A stretch of 64,000 bases of DNA from Pseudoalteromonas sp. R3 (lineage in GTDB: Bacteria; Pseudomonadota; Gammaproteobacteria; Enterobacterales; Alteromonadaceae). Location: the NCBI RefSeq assembly GCF_004014715.1, contig NZ_CP034834.1, positions 558,001 through 622,000 on the forward strand, read 5' to 3'. Under the pieces are notes generated by a model. The model searched no databases and was not told where the DNA came from. It saw nothing but the letters and a program-made list of their open reading frames with translations. The position numbers were made by a program, and so were the translations under genes. Positions within the stretch are counted from its first letter, which is position 1. Every line of letters starts with the position of its first letter. This document shows positions 39,777 through 48,412 of this stretch, in pieces.

Positions 39777-40991
39777 TTACTTTTTAACTATTTCTTCCAA
39801 CGTATCTTCGTCTATCACTTCCGCGTTTTCGACGATACGCTTTCCACCCTGAATTTCAATTCTCTTATTGTGTTTATTTAATGCTAATATTTCATCACAG
39901 AACTGTGCTGAAGGGTGCATTTCGTATACATAGTCTACGATTTTTCCACTTTTATCATCTTTTACATTAGAAATGTGATACTCCGAGATAGCCCCTTTTT
40001 CGATCAGGTCTTTCATAGTCGTCGTCATATCTCGTCGTAATGCTTTCAATTTATTGTCTGTTATTTCGTCATCAGGGTAGATGGAACCATATTTTTCCAT
40101 GATAGATAAAAGACGGAAGTGATAAGTTTTTCCTGGCGCAGCATATCTCCATAAATGATACAAACGGAGCATCATCCAGCGAGATAAACCCCGCTTAAGT
40201 TCCTGTGCGCTGTTGAAGTAATATCCTTTGTATTCTAGATTGTCGATCATATTGTGAACAAAAGCATTAAGACAAGCTACACACTTAACATTGCCACCCT
40301 GGCCTTTTTTACCACTGAAGTGTAATGAAGACAAAAAGTTCATATTAGACTCATAAAATGAGTCATCTATATCTGTGCTTTTTGTGTCCGTAGCACGATA
40401 TTTGAACGACAGTTTAGACCCTTGCAAGGCTTCCAAAGATTCTTTGATCTGCGGGTAAGGCATTGATTGGCCAACAGCTTTTAGCTCTTGCGCTAGTTCA
40501 TTCATAGAGAAAATGACAGCATATTGAATACCGGACTTAAAATTGATTTTTACAATTTTACCTTTTGAAGCCAGACGGATTAGTGCGCGCTCTACCTTCT
40601 CCTCGCGATCCGACGGCCAGACAAGAAACTCAGCTTCCTCACCGTCTTTTTTACTGCTTACAACAGCCGGCGTGATTTTTAGCTCACCGTCGTACACGAT
40701 ACCGTCAACTTTTTCCGAAATTCTTCTGGAAATAATGGTTTTCTTTGGCGCTTCTTCCAGAGGCAGCTTTTTATAGCCGGAACGCACAAATCGCCCCCAA
40801 AGGTCGTAATGATTGAACGTATTAGAATAAGCTCGCAAACCATGACTAGCACTTTCCAATGATACTCGAACATCTTTGTTGTCAGTGAACAACGCTAAAC
40901 TCTCGTTATCGGTTGCGCTTTCAACACCATGGATCTGACCTCTAAGGGAATCAGGTAAATTATCAACTGAGATGTTTACCTTTCGGCTCAT
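39777..40991 (-). CDS. Plasmid-type replication initiator protein (Rep) of the chromid
   Basis: Protein of 404 residues with the layout of iteron-plasmid initiators with two winged-helix domains: EEKVERALIRLASKGKIVKI (about 128-147), SYPQI-type linker, EALQGSKLSFKYRATDTK (about 190-207), then NAFVHNMIDNLEYKGYYFN and LKRGLSRWMMLRLYHLWRYA (about 245-285), a recurrent feature of Rep proteins. It is not RctB. It would bind iterons and open the origin. It is transcribed away from the origin and parAB, with an inverted repeat operator candidate 68-124 bases upstream of its start. The exact Rep family cannot be assigned without profile search. Confidence 0.82.
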   Translation of the reverse strand: MSRKVNISVDNLPDSLRGQIHGVESATDNESLALFTDNKDVRVSLESASHGLRAYSNTFNHYDLWGRFVRSGYKKLPLEEAPKKTIISRRISEKVDGIVYDGELKITPAVVSSKKDGEEAEFLVWPSDREEKVERALIRLASKGKIVKINFKSGIQYAVIFSMNELAQELKAVGQSMPYPQIKESLEALQGSKLSFKYRATDTKSTDIDDSFYESNMNFLSSLHFSGKKGQGGNVKCVACLNAFVHNMIDNLEYKGYYFNSAQELKRGLSRWMMLRLYHLWRYAAPGKTYHFRLLSIMEKYGSIYPDDEITDNKLKALRRDMTTTMKDLIEKGAISEYHISNVKDDKSGKIVDYVYEMHPSAQFCDEILALNKHNKRIEIQGGKRIVENAEVIDEDTLEEIVKK

Positions 40992-41037
40992 TTTATTACT
41001 TCCAGAATTTTGCGACGGTTAATGACAACACATTCAC

Positions 41038-41564
41038 GATCAAAAGTTAATTGTTTAAGTTAGTAAAAAAGTGATCTGTACTAAAAAATCAGCCTTGGAT
41101 CACTTTTTTACTAAGTTTCGACATTCTGGGATCCAGTTTATACCAACTGATACAAAAACCCTCATCAAAAATGTCCGTAAAAGCTCCATATATGCCTGGA
41201 AATCTGGTTTTCTCCGATCTGTTGTGGATAAATTGAGATCAAGCAGGTAAGGATCCGATCTATTCTAAGTACAGATCAGATCTTTACCTATCAAAACCTT
41301 CGTATTCGTTGAGTTTAGTGTATAACTTACTGAATTAACTTAGTAAAATATAGATCCAACCGCATCAAACGGTGGACAAGTGTGTGTATAAGTTGTGCAT
41401 ATTAGCAAAATCAAAAATCATGTTAGTAAAAAACCGATCTGGGAGTATGGAAAGATCTGATCTTAACCAAGTATTTTCCTGATCCAGGATATTGAACTAA
41501 TATTTAGTAAAAACAATAATATAGCTTTATTAAAAGAACTCTTAGCCTTTAGTACCTATAGATC
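41038..41564. other. Candidate chromid replication origin (ori2)
   Basis: The 700 bases between rep and parA contain 16 GATC sites in 527 bp (41038-41564), against about two expected. There is a perfect DnaA box TGTGGATAA (41223-41231), a near-perfect one TGTGTATAA (41383-41391), and an AT-rich tract (41485-41540). Iteron-like repeats with consensus (G/C)TTAGTAAAA-N3-TGATC(C/T) start at 41059, 41339, 41422 and, degenerate, 41503. One inverted copy is at 41097-41115. This combination (Rep sites, DnaA boxes, Dam sites, AT-rich DNA) is that of an iteron-regulated origin. Confidence 0.82.
41059..41115. repeat. Inverted repeat of the iteron, probable rep operator
   Basis: TTAGTAAAAAAGTGATC (41060-41076) and its perfect 17-base complement (41098-41114) face each other across 21 bases, upstream of minus-strand rep. 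Iteron plasmids commonly use such inverted partial iterons for Rep autorepression. Each arm contains a Dam site. Confidence 0.7.
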
Positions 41565-41634
41565 TAACCACTTCTAAACTTATTTATTTATACCTTAGGT
41601 GAGTTGCAAATGTTGATGTCTTTGTTTTTTTATG

Positions 41635-41663
41635 TTTACTGCAAAAGTAATGGACATTATAAT
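41635..41663 (+). promoter_or_regulatory. parAB promoter with overlapping dyad
   Basis: TTTACT (41635-41640), 17-base spacer, TATAAT (41658-41663). TTACT-gcaaa-AGTAA (41636-41650) forms a dyad over the -35, a plausible operator for ParA autoregulation. AAGGA lies before the parA ATG. Confidence 0.7.
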
Positions 41664-41691
41664 AATAGCCATCATTTGAAGGAAATAACGT

Positions 41692-42924
41692 ATGTCTATC
41701 AATAGTAATGCGCTCTCAACGTACAGGCTGCTTAAAGCAACCGCAGAAGTTGCTGAAAAATCTCTAGAAGGTCGAATTCAGCATTATCGCGCTCATCTTA
41801 AAAGCGAGGATAAAGAACTTCGTACATATACACAAAAAGCTGCAGCAGATCTGCTTGGTGTTAATAATAGAACACTTAAGCGACGTCATGATCAAGGTGA
41901 TTTTGATCACTTGGCCATCCAAAAAGGTGCGAACGGTCATTATGCTTACACGTTAGCCAACATCTTTTCGATGGCAGAAATATTAGGTATTGATGCTGAT
42001 CACAGAAAGCCAAACGATAAATTACAGGTCATTGTGATAAATAGCCTTAAAGGAGGATGTGGTAAAACGACCAGCCTGGTAAATATCGCAGCAGCCCTTG
42101 CTACAACAAACATAAAAAGATATCGCATTGGGATCATTGATCTGGATCCTCAAGGATCATCTTCAAGCTTCTTTCCATCACAAGATCCAGAGCCGATCAC
42201 TGTCGGAGATCTAATGCGCGATTGTATTGAGTTAGACGAAGGTGAAACTTGGCAACAATTGGTTTCAGATGCATTCAGAGAAACTCATATCCCTAATATA
42301 CGTGTATTGCCATCCGGTATGGACGATTTCTACTTCGAGCATGAGACTGCTACAGAATTAAAAGAATCATCTAGTTACGCACAAACACGCCACTACCATA
42401 AGTTGAAAGAGAAGGTCATAGAGCCAGTCTCAGAGCAGTTTGATATTATTTTGATAGATACCGCACCTTCGCTTAATTTCATGTTCTACAACGCCCTGAT
42501 GGCGTCTACGGCTATGCTAATACCCGTACATCCAGAAGCTGTCGATTTTGATGCTAATAACAAGTATTTAAAAAGACTTGGAGAGATCTATCATACAGTC
42601 GCAGCACTTGGACATGAAGGTTGGGATTTTATGCAGTTTTTGGTTACTAATTACGTCAAAGGAAACCATTCTCAACGCGATATCGTGAAGGATGTCCGCA
42701 GTGCGTTTGGTCGTCAGGTAATGAGTTATCCCATAAATCACAGTTCCGCAATCACAGCAAGCTCTTCATCGTTTAATACTATTTTTGATCAGAAAACCTC
42801 TGACTCGCTTGCAAGCAGAGAGTCTTTGATTAAATCACAGGAAAATATAAAAGATGTCGTGGATGAATTAGAAATGTTAATTCGGTCAAATTGGCCATCA
42901 ACTCAGTCATCACTCGATCAGTAA
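41692..42924 (+). CDS. parA: ParA-type partition ATPase with N-terminal HTH
   Basis: Large (type Ia, P1/F-like) ParA of 410 residues. The N-terminal region has a MerR/HTH-like segment (TQKAAADLLGVNNRTLKRRH, about 45-64), which in this class binds the operator. The deviant Walker A is KGGCGKTT (residues 120-127), Walker A' is IIDLDPQGSSSSFF, and Walker B is DIILIDTAPSLNFMFYNAL. It drives segregation of the replicon along the nucleoid with ParB. The gene is unusually rich in GATC (about 14 by eye). It forms an operon with parB, 16 bases apart. Confidence 0.95.
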   Translation: MSINSNALSTYRLLKATAEVAEKSLEGRIQHYRAHLKSEDKELRTYTQKAAADLLGVNNRTLKRRHDQGDFDHLAIQKGANGHYAYTLANIFSMAEILGIDADHRKPNDKLQVIVINSLKGGCGKTTSLVNIAAALATTNIKRYRIGIIDLDPQGSSSSFFPSQDPEPITVGDLMRDCIELDEGETWQQLVSDAFRETHIPNIRVLPSGMDDFYFEHETATELKESSSYAQTRHYHKLKEKVIEPVSEQFDIILIDTAPSLNFMFYNALMASTAMLIPVHPEAVDFDANNKYLKRLGEIYHTVAALGHEGWDFMQFLVTNYVKGNHSQRDIVKDVRSAFGRQVMSYPINHSSAITASSSSFNTIFDQKTSDSLASRESLIKSQENIKDVVDELEMLIRSNWPSTQSSLDQ

Positions 42925-42940
42925 GCAGGTAAACAATTTC

Positions 42941-43903
42941 ATGGCTAGAAAACGTAAGAACGACACACGCATAGATCCATTTGCAACACCCGTTGAGGGC
43001 AGTAGTTTAGATGATCTCTTAGATCAGGCAAAGGTAGGCGATGTGGTGACCATGCCGGCTCCCAGTGATCCTAACAGAATGATCACTTTGATCTGTAAAG
43101 TAATAAAACATAATGAAATCGCCCAAGCCACTAAAGTATATGGTGACAACAGACGCGATCAGACACTGCTGAACGAGCGTTCCGTAGCGGATATCCTACC
43201 TGCTATCGAAACTGACAAACGCAATTTACATCCTGCATTGTGTTGGGAAAAAGGGGGGGTACATGAGGTATTATCAGGTTCAAGACGCAGGAAAGCCTGT
43301 CTCCTCGGTGGCGCTGATTACGTCATTTTAACTTCTGCCGATTTTTCCGACGAAGATGCGAAAGTGCTTTCAGTGTCTTCAGATCAATACATCGCACCGA
43401 GTTTGTGGGAACAAGGTAAAGCCTTCTCCCAAACTAAGCAGGCACTGATTCAACAAGGTAAAAAAGGATCTTATCGCGAAATTGCAGCTATTGAGGGTTT
43501 GTCACATACCGCGATTGCAGATTCGTTAAAAGCATATGAGCAGATCCCGCTTGAAGTTGTCAGTCTATATCCTACGGCAAACCATTTAGGTCGTGAGGCT
43601 GCTAAAAAGCTCATCACAGCTATCCAGGAACATAGTGAGGAGTTCAAACAAAAGTTGGCTGAGTTCGCACCTGAGAGGCTAACTTCTGAGACTGTTAGCG
43701 ATGAGAAACGAGCTGTGTTACTCACTAACTACCTAACAACATTTTCGAAGGCTGAATCAAGGAACGTTGCATTACTCGAAAACGATTACATCAAAGTTCA
43801 AAAGAACATTAAAAGTGGTGCTATCACAGTTAAGATAGATGATCGTGTTATGACCGAGAAACGTCTTGAGCAATTAGAGAAGTTGCTTGCAAGTTTCAAT
43901 TAG
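42941..43903 (+). CDS. parB: ParB-type partition protein
   Basis: ParB/SopB-like protein of 320 residues. The N-terminal domain contains NRRDQTLLNERSVADILPAI and the arginine-rich GSRRRKACL (about 105-113), corresponding to the CTPase/ParB box region. The central HTH is GSYREIAAIEGLSHTAIADSL (about 175-195). A C-terminal dimerisation segment follows. It binds the centromere and activates ParA. The start ATG follows the parA stop by 16 bases. The first 260 bases contain seven GATC. Confidence 0.93.
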   Translation: MARKRKNDTRIDPFATPVEGSSLDDLLDQAKVGDVVTMPAPSDPNRMITLICKVIKHNEIAQATKVYGDNRRDQTLLNERSVADILPAIETDKRNLHPALCWEKGGVHEVLSGSRRRKACLLGGADYVILTSADFSDEDAKVLSVSSDQYIAPSLWEQGKAFSQTKQALIQQGKKGSYREIAAIEGLSHTAIADSLKAYEQIPLEVVSLYPTANHLGREAAKKLITAIQEHSEEFKQKLAEFAPERLTSETVSDEKRAVLLTNYLTTFSKAESRNVALLENDYIKVQKNIKSGAITVKIDDRVMTEKRLEQLEKLLASFN

Positions 43904-43908
43904 TCTTT

Positions 43909-43931
43909 AACGGCCGGGTTAGCCGGCCGTT
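43909..43931 (+). terminator. Palindrome downstream of parB: terminator or parS
   Basis: AACGGCCGG / CCGGCCGTT with a 5-base loop, 6 bases after the parB stop. The following T run is poor, so besides terminating parAB it could be the centromere, which in P1- and F-type systems lies just downstream of parB. Confidence 0.55.
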
Positions 43932-44058
43932 ATTCGTACTTTTTCGACATTGTTGTCATCCAACCAGTCAATTTTTCCCGATTTATCACCATTTGCCCCT
44001 TTAGCTCAAATACGTAATTTCATATACTGCTCTTTTACGTCTTTTTTATTGTAAACGA

Positions 44059-47000
44059 ATGTCTTCGCAGTTATCTAAAGAGCAACTTCTAGCACTATTT
44101 GAGGAAATTAAACAAGAACAGTCGACTCAGTTTCCGCTGTCTGAACGATTTCTCAAACAGTATTTCAATGCTGCCTTATTGAGTAAGGCCAAGCAATATT
44201 TGCATGATGAACAAATTAGCTTTCTGGAGCACTCTGAGGACTTCACGAAGATAGACGCCCAGGTGATGGGGAATTTTGGGAATACCTTCACTCAACATAT
44301 CAAAATTGAGCAGATTAAAGGGACGCCTTCTGTCGAAGCGCAGTGTACTTGTTCAAATAACCCAAAGTGCCGTCACATTGCGGCTGTCTTGTTGAAATTA
44401 AAAATAGACCACTCGGGTGGTTTTGGTGAATCTTATCTGGTTAATGATTGGTTCAATGAGCTCGCACAATTGCAACAAGCGAATGATCTGGATGTGACGA
44501 ATGTTTTGTTGTTCGTGCTTGAGTCCCGCGGTAACGAATTGCTAGTGAACCCAAAAACAACCCCTCAAAAACCTGATGGAGTTTACCCTCTTGGCCGTGC
44601 ATTGACTGAGCACCAGCTTAATAGCCAGGTGCCACCAAAGGATATCTTAGAGAGTGATTTTAGATTATTTTCTTGGATCCGCTCGCAAAATACGCCGGGC
44701 CACTTTGAACTGTCCGGAAACTGGGGATTCTCTGCGTTGCAACAGCTTGTTCAGAGTAAGCGCTGTTTCTATCAAAATAGCCGTAAACCGCTTACTTTTG
44801 GTCACAAGCAACACTTAGAGTTTAGTTGGGAAAAGGAGCGTGATGAATATCGCTTAACCAGTCACTTAAGTGGGGTTGAGCAGTGGCAATTGATCAAAAC
44901 GGATCCTCCTGTTTATCTCGATACTGAAAATATGCTGCTTGGTCGGATCGAGTCTGAGCTTAGTGCGCAGGAAATTGCCCACTTGCACACAATGCCCTTG
45001 ATCAATGCTAATAAGATAGAGGCTGTGATTAAACGTTTTCAGGATGTGTTTGCCGACAATATAGTTCCGCCGCCTCATGGACACGAACACCTGATCAATA
45101 AGGACAAGCTGGTTGCCAAATTAAGTATAGAGCCCGGCTCACCTCTCAAGCTTGCGTTGTCATTGTTGGATAAAGAAGGTCGTTACTCTAAGGCTAAACA
45201 GCTTAACCGCTGCGAGAAAATGCTCAATGGACTAGGCTTTTCTGCTCAGCAAAATCACTTTGTACTTCCGCATAATGATGATGTTACTTATCACTGGTTC
45301 AATAGCGAAGTTCGTCCTTTCTTGCAAAGTAAACTATGGCAGGTAGATGAATTACAAGATGGTCGAGCGGTACAGACGCCAAAAGTTACTTTGGTCCTAA
45401 AGCGAGACAAAAAACATCATGTCATTGGCCGAGTAATGTTTGATGACAAGTTGGTTACGCTCGATTGGGATAAAGTACCTTCCCACGAAGTAAATTCTTT
45501 GGCTAATGTTTATCAGTACATTAATATCGCAGAGCAGTTCTATGCCATCCCCAAGGCCGTTTACGACGAGTTGATCCTGCTAAAAACAAGATTTAGCTAT
45601 TACCTCTCCAGTTCGCAGTTTAAGTTTCCATTGTCGTATGCCCGCAAATTATTTGAGCTAAACGCAGTTGAGAGCGTCTCTGATGACCGACGCCTGTTAG
45701 ATTATCTTGAAGAACTTAATAAGCCTGAGCAAGCGCATACCGCTGGCATACCTGAATCTGCTGAGCACTTTACGCTTCGTGATTATCAGGTGCAGGGGGT
45801 AGACTGGTTACGTTTCCTGAATCGCCATCAGCTTGGTGGTATTCTTGCAGATGATATGGGGCTGGGAAAGACGCTGCAGGTGATAGCCTATTTTATCTCT
45901 CAGCATAACACCTTGGTGACTAAGCCTTCGCTGATTGTTTGTCCGACCAGTTTGGTTGGTAACTGGCAGAACGAATTCCGTCGTTTTGCGCCACACCTTC
46001 CATTACTAACGGTGCATGGCGCTCAGCGCGATAAGCAACTTAACCAAATTGCAAATGCACGCTTTATCATCACCACTTATCCGTTACTAAAACGTGATCT
46101 GGCTCACTACTCTGAGTTGGAGTTTGATTCAATCGTGCTCGATGAAGCACAATACATCAAAAATGAAACCGCGCAAATTTCCAAATGTGTGAAGCAGCTG
46201 TCCGCTGAATTTAAGCTTTGTCTGAGTGGTACGCCGGTCGAAAATAACCTCCTGGAGCTTAAATCTTTGCTCGACTTTGTGATGCCTGATGTACTTGGCA
46301 CTAAACAACAGTTTAAGCACTACTTCCAACAGCCAATCGAGAAAGAAAGCGATACTCGGCGTGCCAAAGAGTTACAGTCATTAATTGCACCATTTATTCT
46401 GCGCCGGACCAAGTCGGAAGTTGTACGCGAGCTTCCTGCGAAAACCGAGCTAGTTAAAAAACTTGAATTCAGTGGTGCTCAAGCTGATATGTACCATCAG
46501 GTGCAGGCTAAAATCGAGTCTAACCTGGTCGATTTATTTAAAGAGCAAGGCGTGGAGCGCAGCAAGCTAGCTTTTTTAGATGCCTTACTCAAGCTGCGTC
46601 AGATTTGTTGTCATCCAAGCCTGGTTGATAAAACTCAGACATTCAATAGTGCAAAGTTTGACTGGTTATCTGGTCACTTGCCTATTTTCTTAGAAGAAGG
46701 TCGTAAGGTGATTATTTTCAGCCAGTTCACTAGTGTGCTGGACATGATTGCCAGCCATTGTGATGGCTTGAATATTCCGTTCACTATGCTTACAGGTCAA
46801 ACTCGCCAGCGAGATAAAGTGATTGCCCGTTTCACTGAAGGTGAGGTCGATGTCTTCCTGATCAGCTTGAAAGCGGGTGGAACGGGTCTGAACCTGACTC
46901 AGGCCGATACCGTGATCCATTTTGACCCCTGGTGGAACCCTGCCGTTGAGAATCAGGCGACTGACAGGGCTTATCGGATTGGTCAGGACAAGCCTGTATT

Positions 47001-47154
47001 TGTTTATAAGCTGATCATTGCTAATTCGATCGAGCAAAAGGTTTATCAGATGCAAAAAGACAAGCAGGCATTGGTAGACGCCTTGTTTGCTGATGCTGGA
47101 GTGAATTTGACTCAATTTAATGAAGCGCAAATGCTCGAAATGATAAAAAACTAA
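44059..47154 (+). CDS. SNF2-family helicase with N-terminal SWIM zinc finger
   Basis: Protein of 1031 residues. The SWIM finger is CTCSNNPKCRH (Cys96, Cys98, Cys104, His106). The SNF2 ATPase core follows: Walker A DDMGLGKT (598-605), motif II DEAQ (695-698), motif III LSGTPVENN, and the helicase C part with SLKAGGTGLNLTQADTVIHFDPWWNPAVE and the arginine-finger motif ATDRAYRIGQ. Such bacterial Swi2/Snf2 proteins are double-strand DNA or RNA-polymerase translocases; their specific role here is unknown. No ribosome site is clear. A terminator follows at 47270. Confidence 0.93.
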   Translation: MSSQLSKEQLLALFEEIKQEQSTQFPLSERFLKQYFNAALLSKAKQYLHDEQISFLEHSEDFTKIDAQVMGNFGNTFTQHIKIEQIKGTPSVEAQCTCSNNPKCRHIAAVLLKLKIDHSGGFGESYLVNDWFNELAQLQQANDLDVTNVLLFVLESRGNELLVNPKTTPQKPDGVYPLGRALTEHQLNSQVPPKDILESDFRLFSWIRSQNTPGHFELSGNWGFSALQQLVQSKRCFYQNSRKPLTFGHKQHLEFSWEKERDEYRLTSHLSGVEQWQLIKTDPPVYLDTENMLLGRIESELSAQEIAHLHTMPLINANKIEAVIKRFQDVFADNIVPPPHGHEHLINKDKLVAKLSIEPGSPLKLALSLLDKEGRYSKAKQLNRCEKMLNGLGFSAQQNHFVLPHNDDVTYHWFNSEVRPFLQSKLWQVDELQDGRAVQTPKVTLVLKRDKKHHVIGRVMFDDKLVTLDWDKVPSHEVNSLANVYQYINIAEQFYAIPKAVYDELILLKTRFSYYLSSSQFKFPLSYARKLFELNAVESVSDDRRLLDYLEELNKPEQAHTAGIPESAEHFTLRDYQVQGVDWLRFLNRHQLGGILADDMGLGKTLQVIAYFISQHNTLVTKPSLIVCPTSLVGNWQNEFRRFAPHLPLLTVHGAQRDKQLNQIANARFIITTYPLLKRDLAHYSELEFDSIVLDEAQYIKNETAQISKCVKQLSAEFKLCLSGTPVENNLLELKSLLDFVMPDVLGTKQQFKHYFQQPIEKESDTRRAKELQSLIAPFILRRTKSEVVRELPAKTELVKKLEFSGAQADMYHQVQAKIESNLVDLFKEQGVERSKLAFLDALLKLRQICCHPSLVDKTQTFNSAKFDWLSGHLPIFLEEGRKVIIFSQFTSVLDMIASHCDGLNIPFTMLTGQTRQRDKVIARFTEGEVDVFLISLKAGGTGLNLTQADTVIHFDPWWNPAVENQATDRAYRIGQDKPVFVYKLIIANSIEQKVYQMQKDKQALVDALFADAGVNLTQFNEAQMLEMIKN

Positions 47155-47269
47155 TTTTTTTCTGAACTTTTCAGAACAAGATAGGGTCTATCATTATGCT
47201 TGTTGTTAACGCCGAGTTTGTAGTAAGCATATTGTTGATTTCCCCCTATTAAATACAAGTTTTGTATCG

Positions 47270-47299
47270 AGCCGGTTAAATGTTAACCGGCTTTTTTTT
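47270..47299 (+). terminator. Terminator after the SNF2 helicase gene
   Basis: AGCCGGTTAA / TTAACCGGCT with a 3-base loop and eight T. Confidence 0.92.
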
Positions 47300-47393
47300 G
47301 TGCGTTTTTAAGCTGTTCCATATTTGATCCACATTGTTCGACTTTAATAACCATATTGGCGAATTAGGACGCGATGGACTCAAGGGGCGAGCT

Positions 47394-47600
47394 ATGTTGT
47401 GCTACGAAAACGCAATTTCACAGTTAAACTTTATTGAACCTCAGTCACAGTGTGATTATGATCTACTAAACGAGGTTGCCAGTTCAGATGATCTGGCTAG
47501 CATTCTGACCATGTTGCTATTCGATGAAACGTTGTCGGATAAGCTAAAGGGCCAGGTTAAAAAGCAGCTTTCACAACTAAAGGCTAAATCGAGAGGCTAA
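47394..47600 (+). CDS. Small acidic hypothetical protein upstream of the response regulator
   Basis: 68 residues from the ATG at 47394, which follows AAGGGG at 7 bases; the frame is open to a TTG at 47334 with no ribosome site. It is helical with a Lys-rich end (KLKGQVKKQLSQLKAKSRG), has no TM segment or known motif, and its stop directly abuts the ATG of the response regulator. Coupled translation and a shared function are likely. I do not recognise it. Confidence 0.65.
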   Translation: MLCYENAISQLNFIEPQSQCDYDLLNEVASSDDLASILTMLLFDETLSDKLKGQVKKQLSQLKAKSRG

Positions 47601-48293
47601 ATGACATCTAAGCACCATATTCTTATCGTTGAGGATGATTACGATATTGCAGAGCAGGTAATGCTGTTTTTTAAAGCTTCTGGATTCGAAATTTCCCATA
47701 TTGCAGATGGTGCTTTGGTGGTCGACTGGGTGAGAGAAAATAACCCAGAAGCCATCTTGATGGACATCATGCTACCAAATCAGGATGGCGTTGAATGTAT
47801 GCGTCAGATCCGAGAATTCTCAATGGTACCTATTGTGATGTTAACGGCAAAGGTGTCTGAGGCTGACCGTTTAAAGGGGTTGGAGTTTGGAGCCGATGAT
47901 TACGTCTGTAAGCCATTTAGTGCTGCCGAACTGGTGATGCGTATCAAGGCGATTCTGCGCCGCTGTCAGGCTGCTCCTAGCGCGCCTCAGGAGGCCGCGG
48001 TTGTGGTGGATGTGGATCAGTTAATCGTTTCTATTAAGGGCAACACCTTGTCTTTGACTAAAGTTGAGTTTGACGTCTTTGCCATGTTGTATCAGGCGCC
48101 CAATCGGGTTTTCTCACGCCAGCAAATTCTTGACCATATTCAGCCCGATAACTTTGATATTTCAGATCGCGTTATCGACAGTCATATCAAGAACATCCGT
48201 AAAAAGATCAAGCAAATAGAGTGTTCGCCAAAAATTGTTGAATCGGTTTACGGTGCTGGTTATCGTTTCAATGAACAGCAACTAGATGCTTAA
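47601..48293 (+). CDS. OmpR/PhoB-family response regulator, BaeR-like
   Basis: 230 residues: receiver domain with acidic pocket EDD (11-13), phospho-acceptor Asp55 (LMDIMLPNQDG), Thr/Lys switch residues (MLTAK, CKPFS), and a C-terminal winged helix (about 130-225, ending VYGAGYRF). GADDYVCKPFSAAELVMRIKAILRRC is close to BaeR. No kinase gene is adjacent; the nearest is the TPR kinase at 51504-53597 on the other strand, which may or may not be its partner. Confidence 0.93.
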   Translation: MTSKHHILIVEDDYDIAEQVMLFFKASGFEISHIADGALVVDWVRENNPEAILMDIMLPNQDGVECMRQIREFSMVPIVMLTAKVSEADRLKGLEFGADDYVCKPFSAAELVMRIKAILRRCQAAPSAPQEAAVVVDVDQLIVSIKGNTLSLTKVEFDVFAMLYQAPNRVFSRQQILDHIQPDNFDISDRVIDSHIKNIRKKIKQIECSPKIVESVYGAGYRFNEQQLDA

Positions 48294-48295
48294 AT

Positions 48296-48316
48296 AACGG
48301 CGCTTATGCGCCGTTT
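48296..48316 (+). terminator. Terminator after the response regulator
   Basis: AACGGCGC / GCGCCGTT with a TTAT loop and a short T run. Confidence 0.75.
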
Positions 48317-48412
48317 ACTCACCACAACAAACTTCAAGAAAATCACAATATAATAGGCATTTAGGCTGTGTAGTTGATATTATCTAAACATAGTTAAGTC
48401 AAGAGAATGCCT

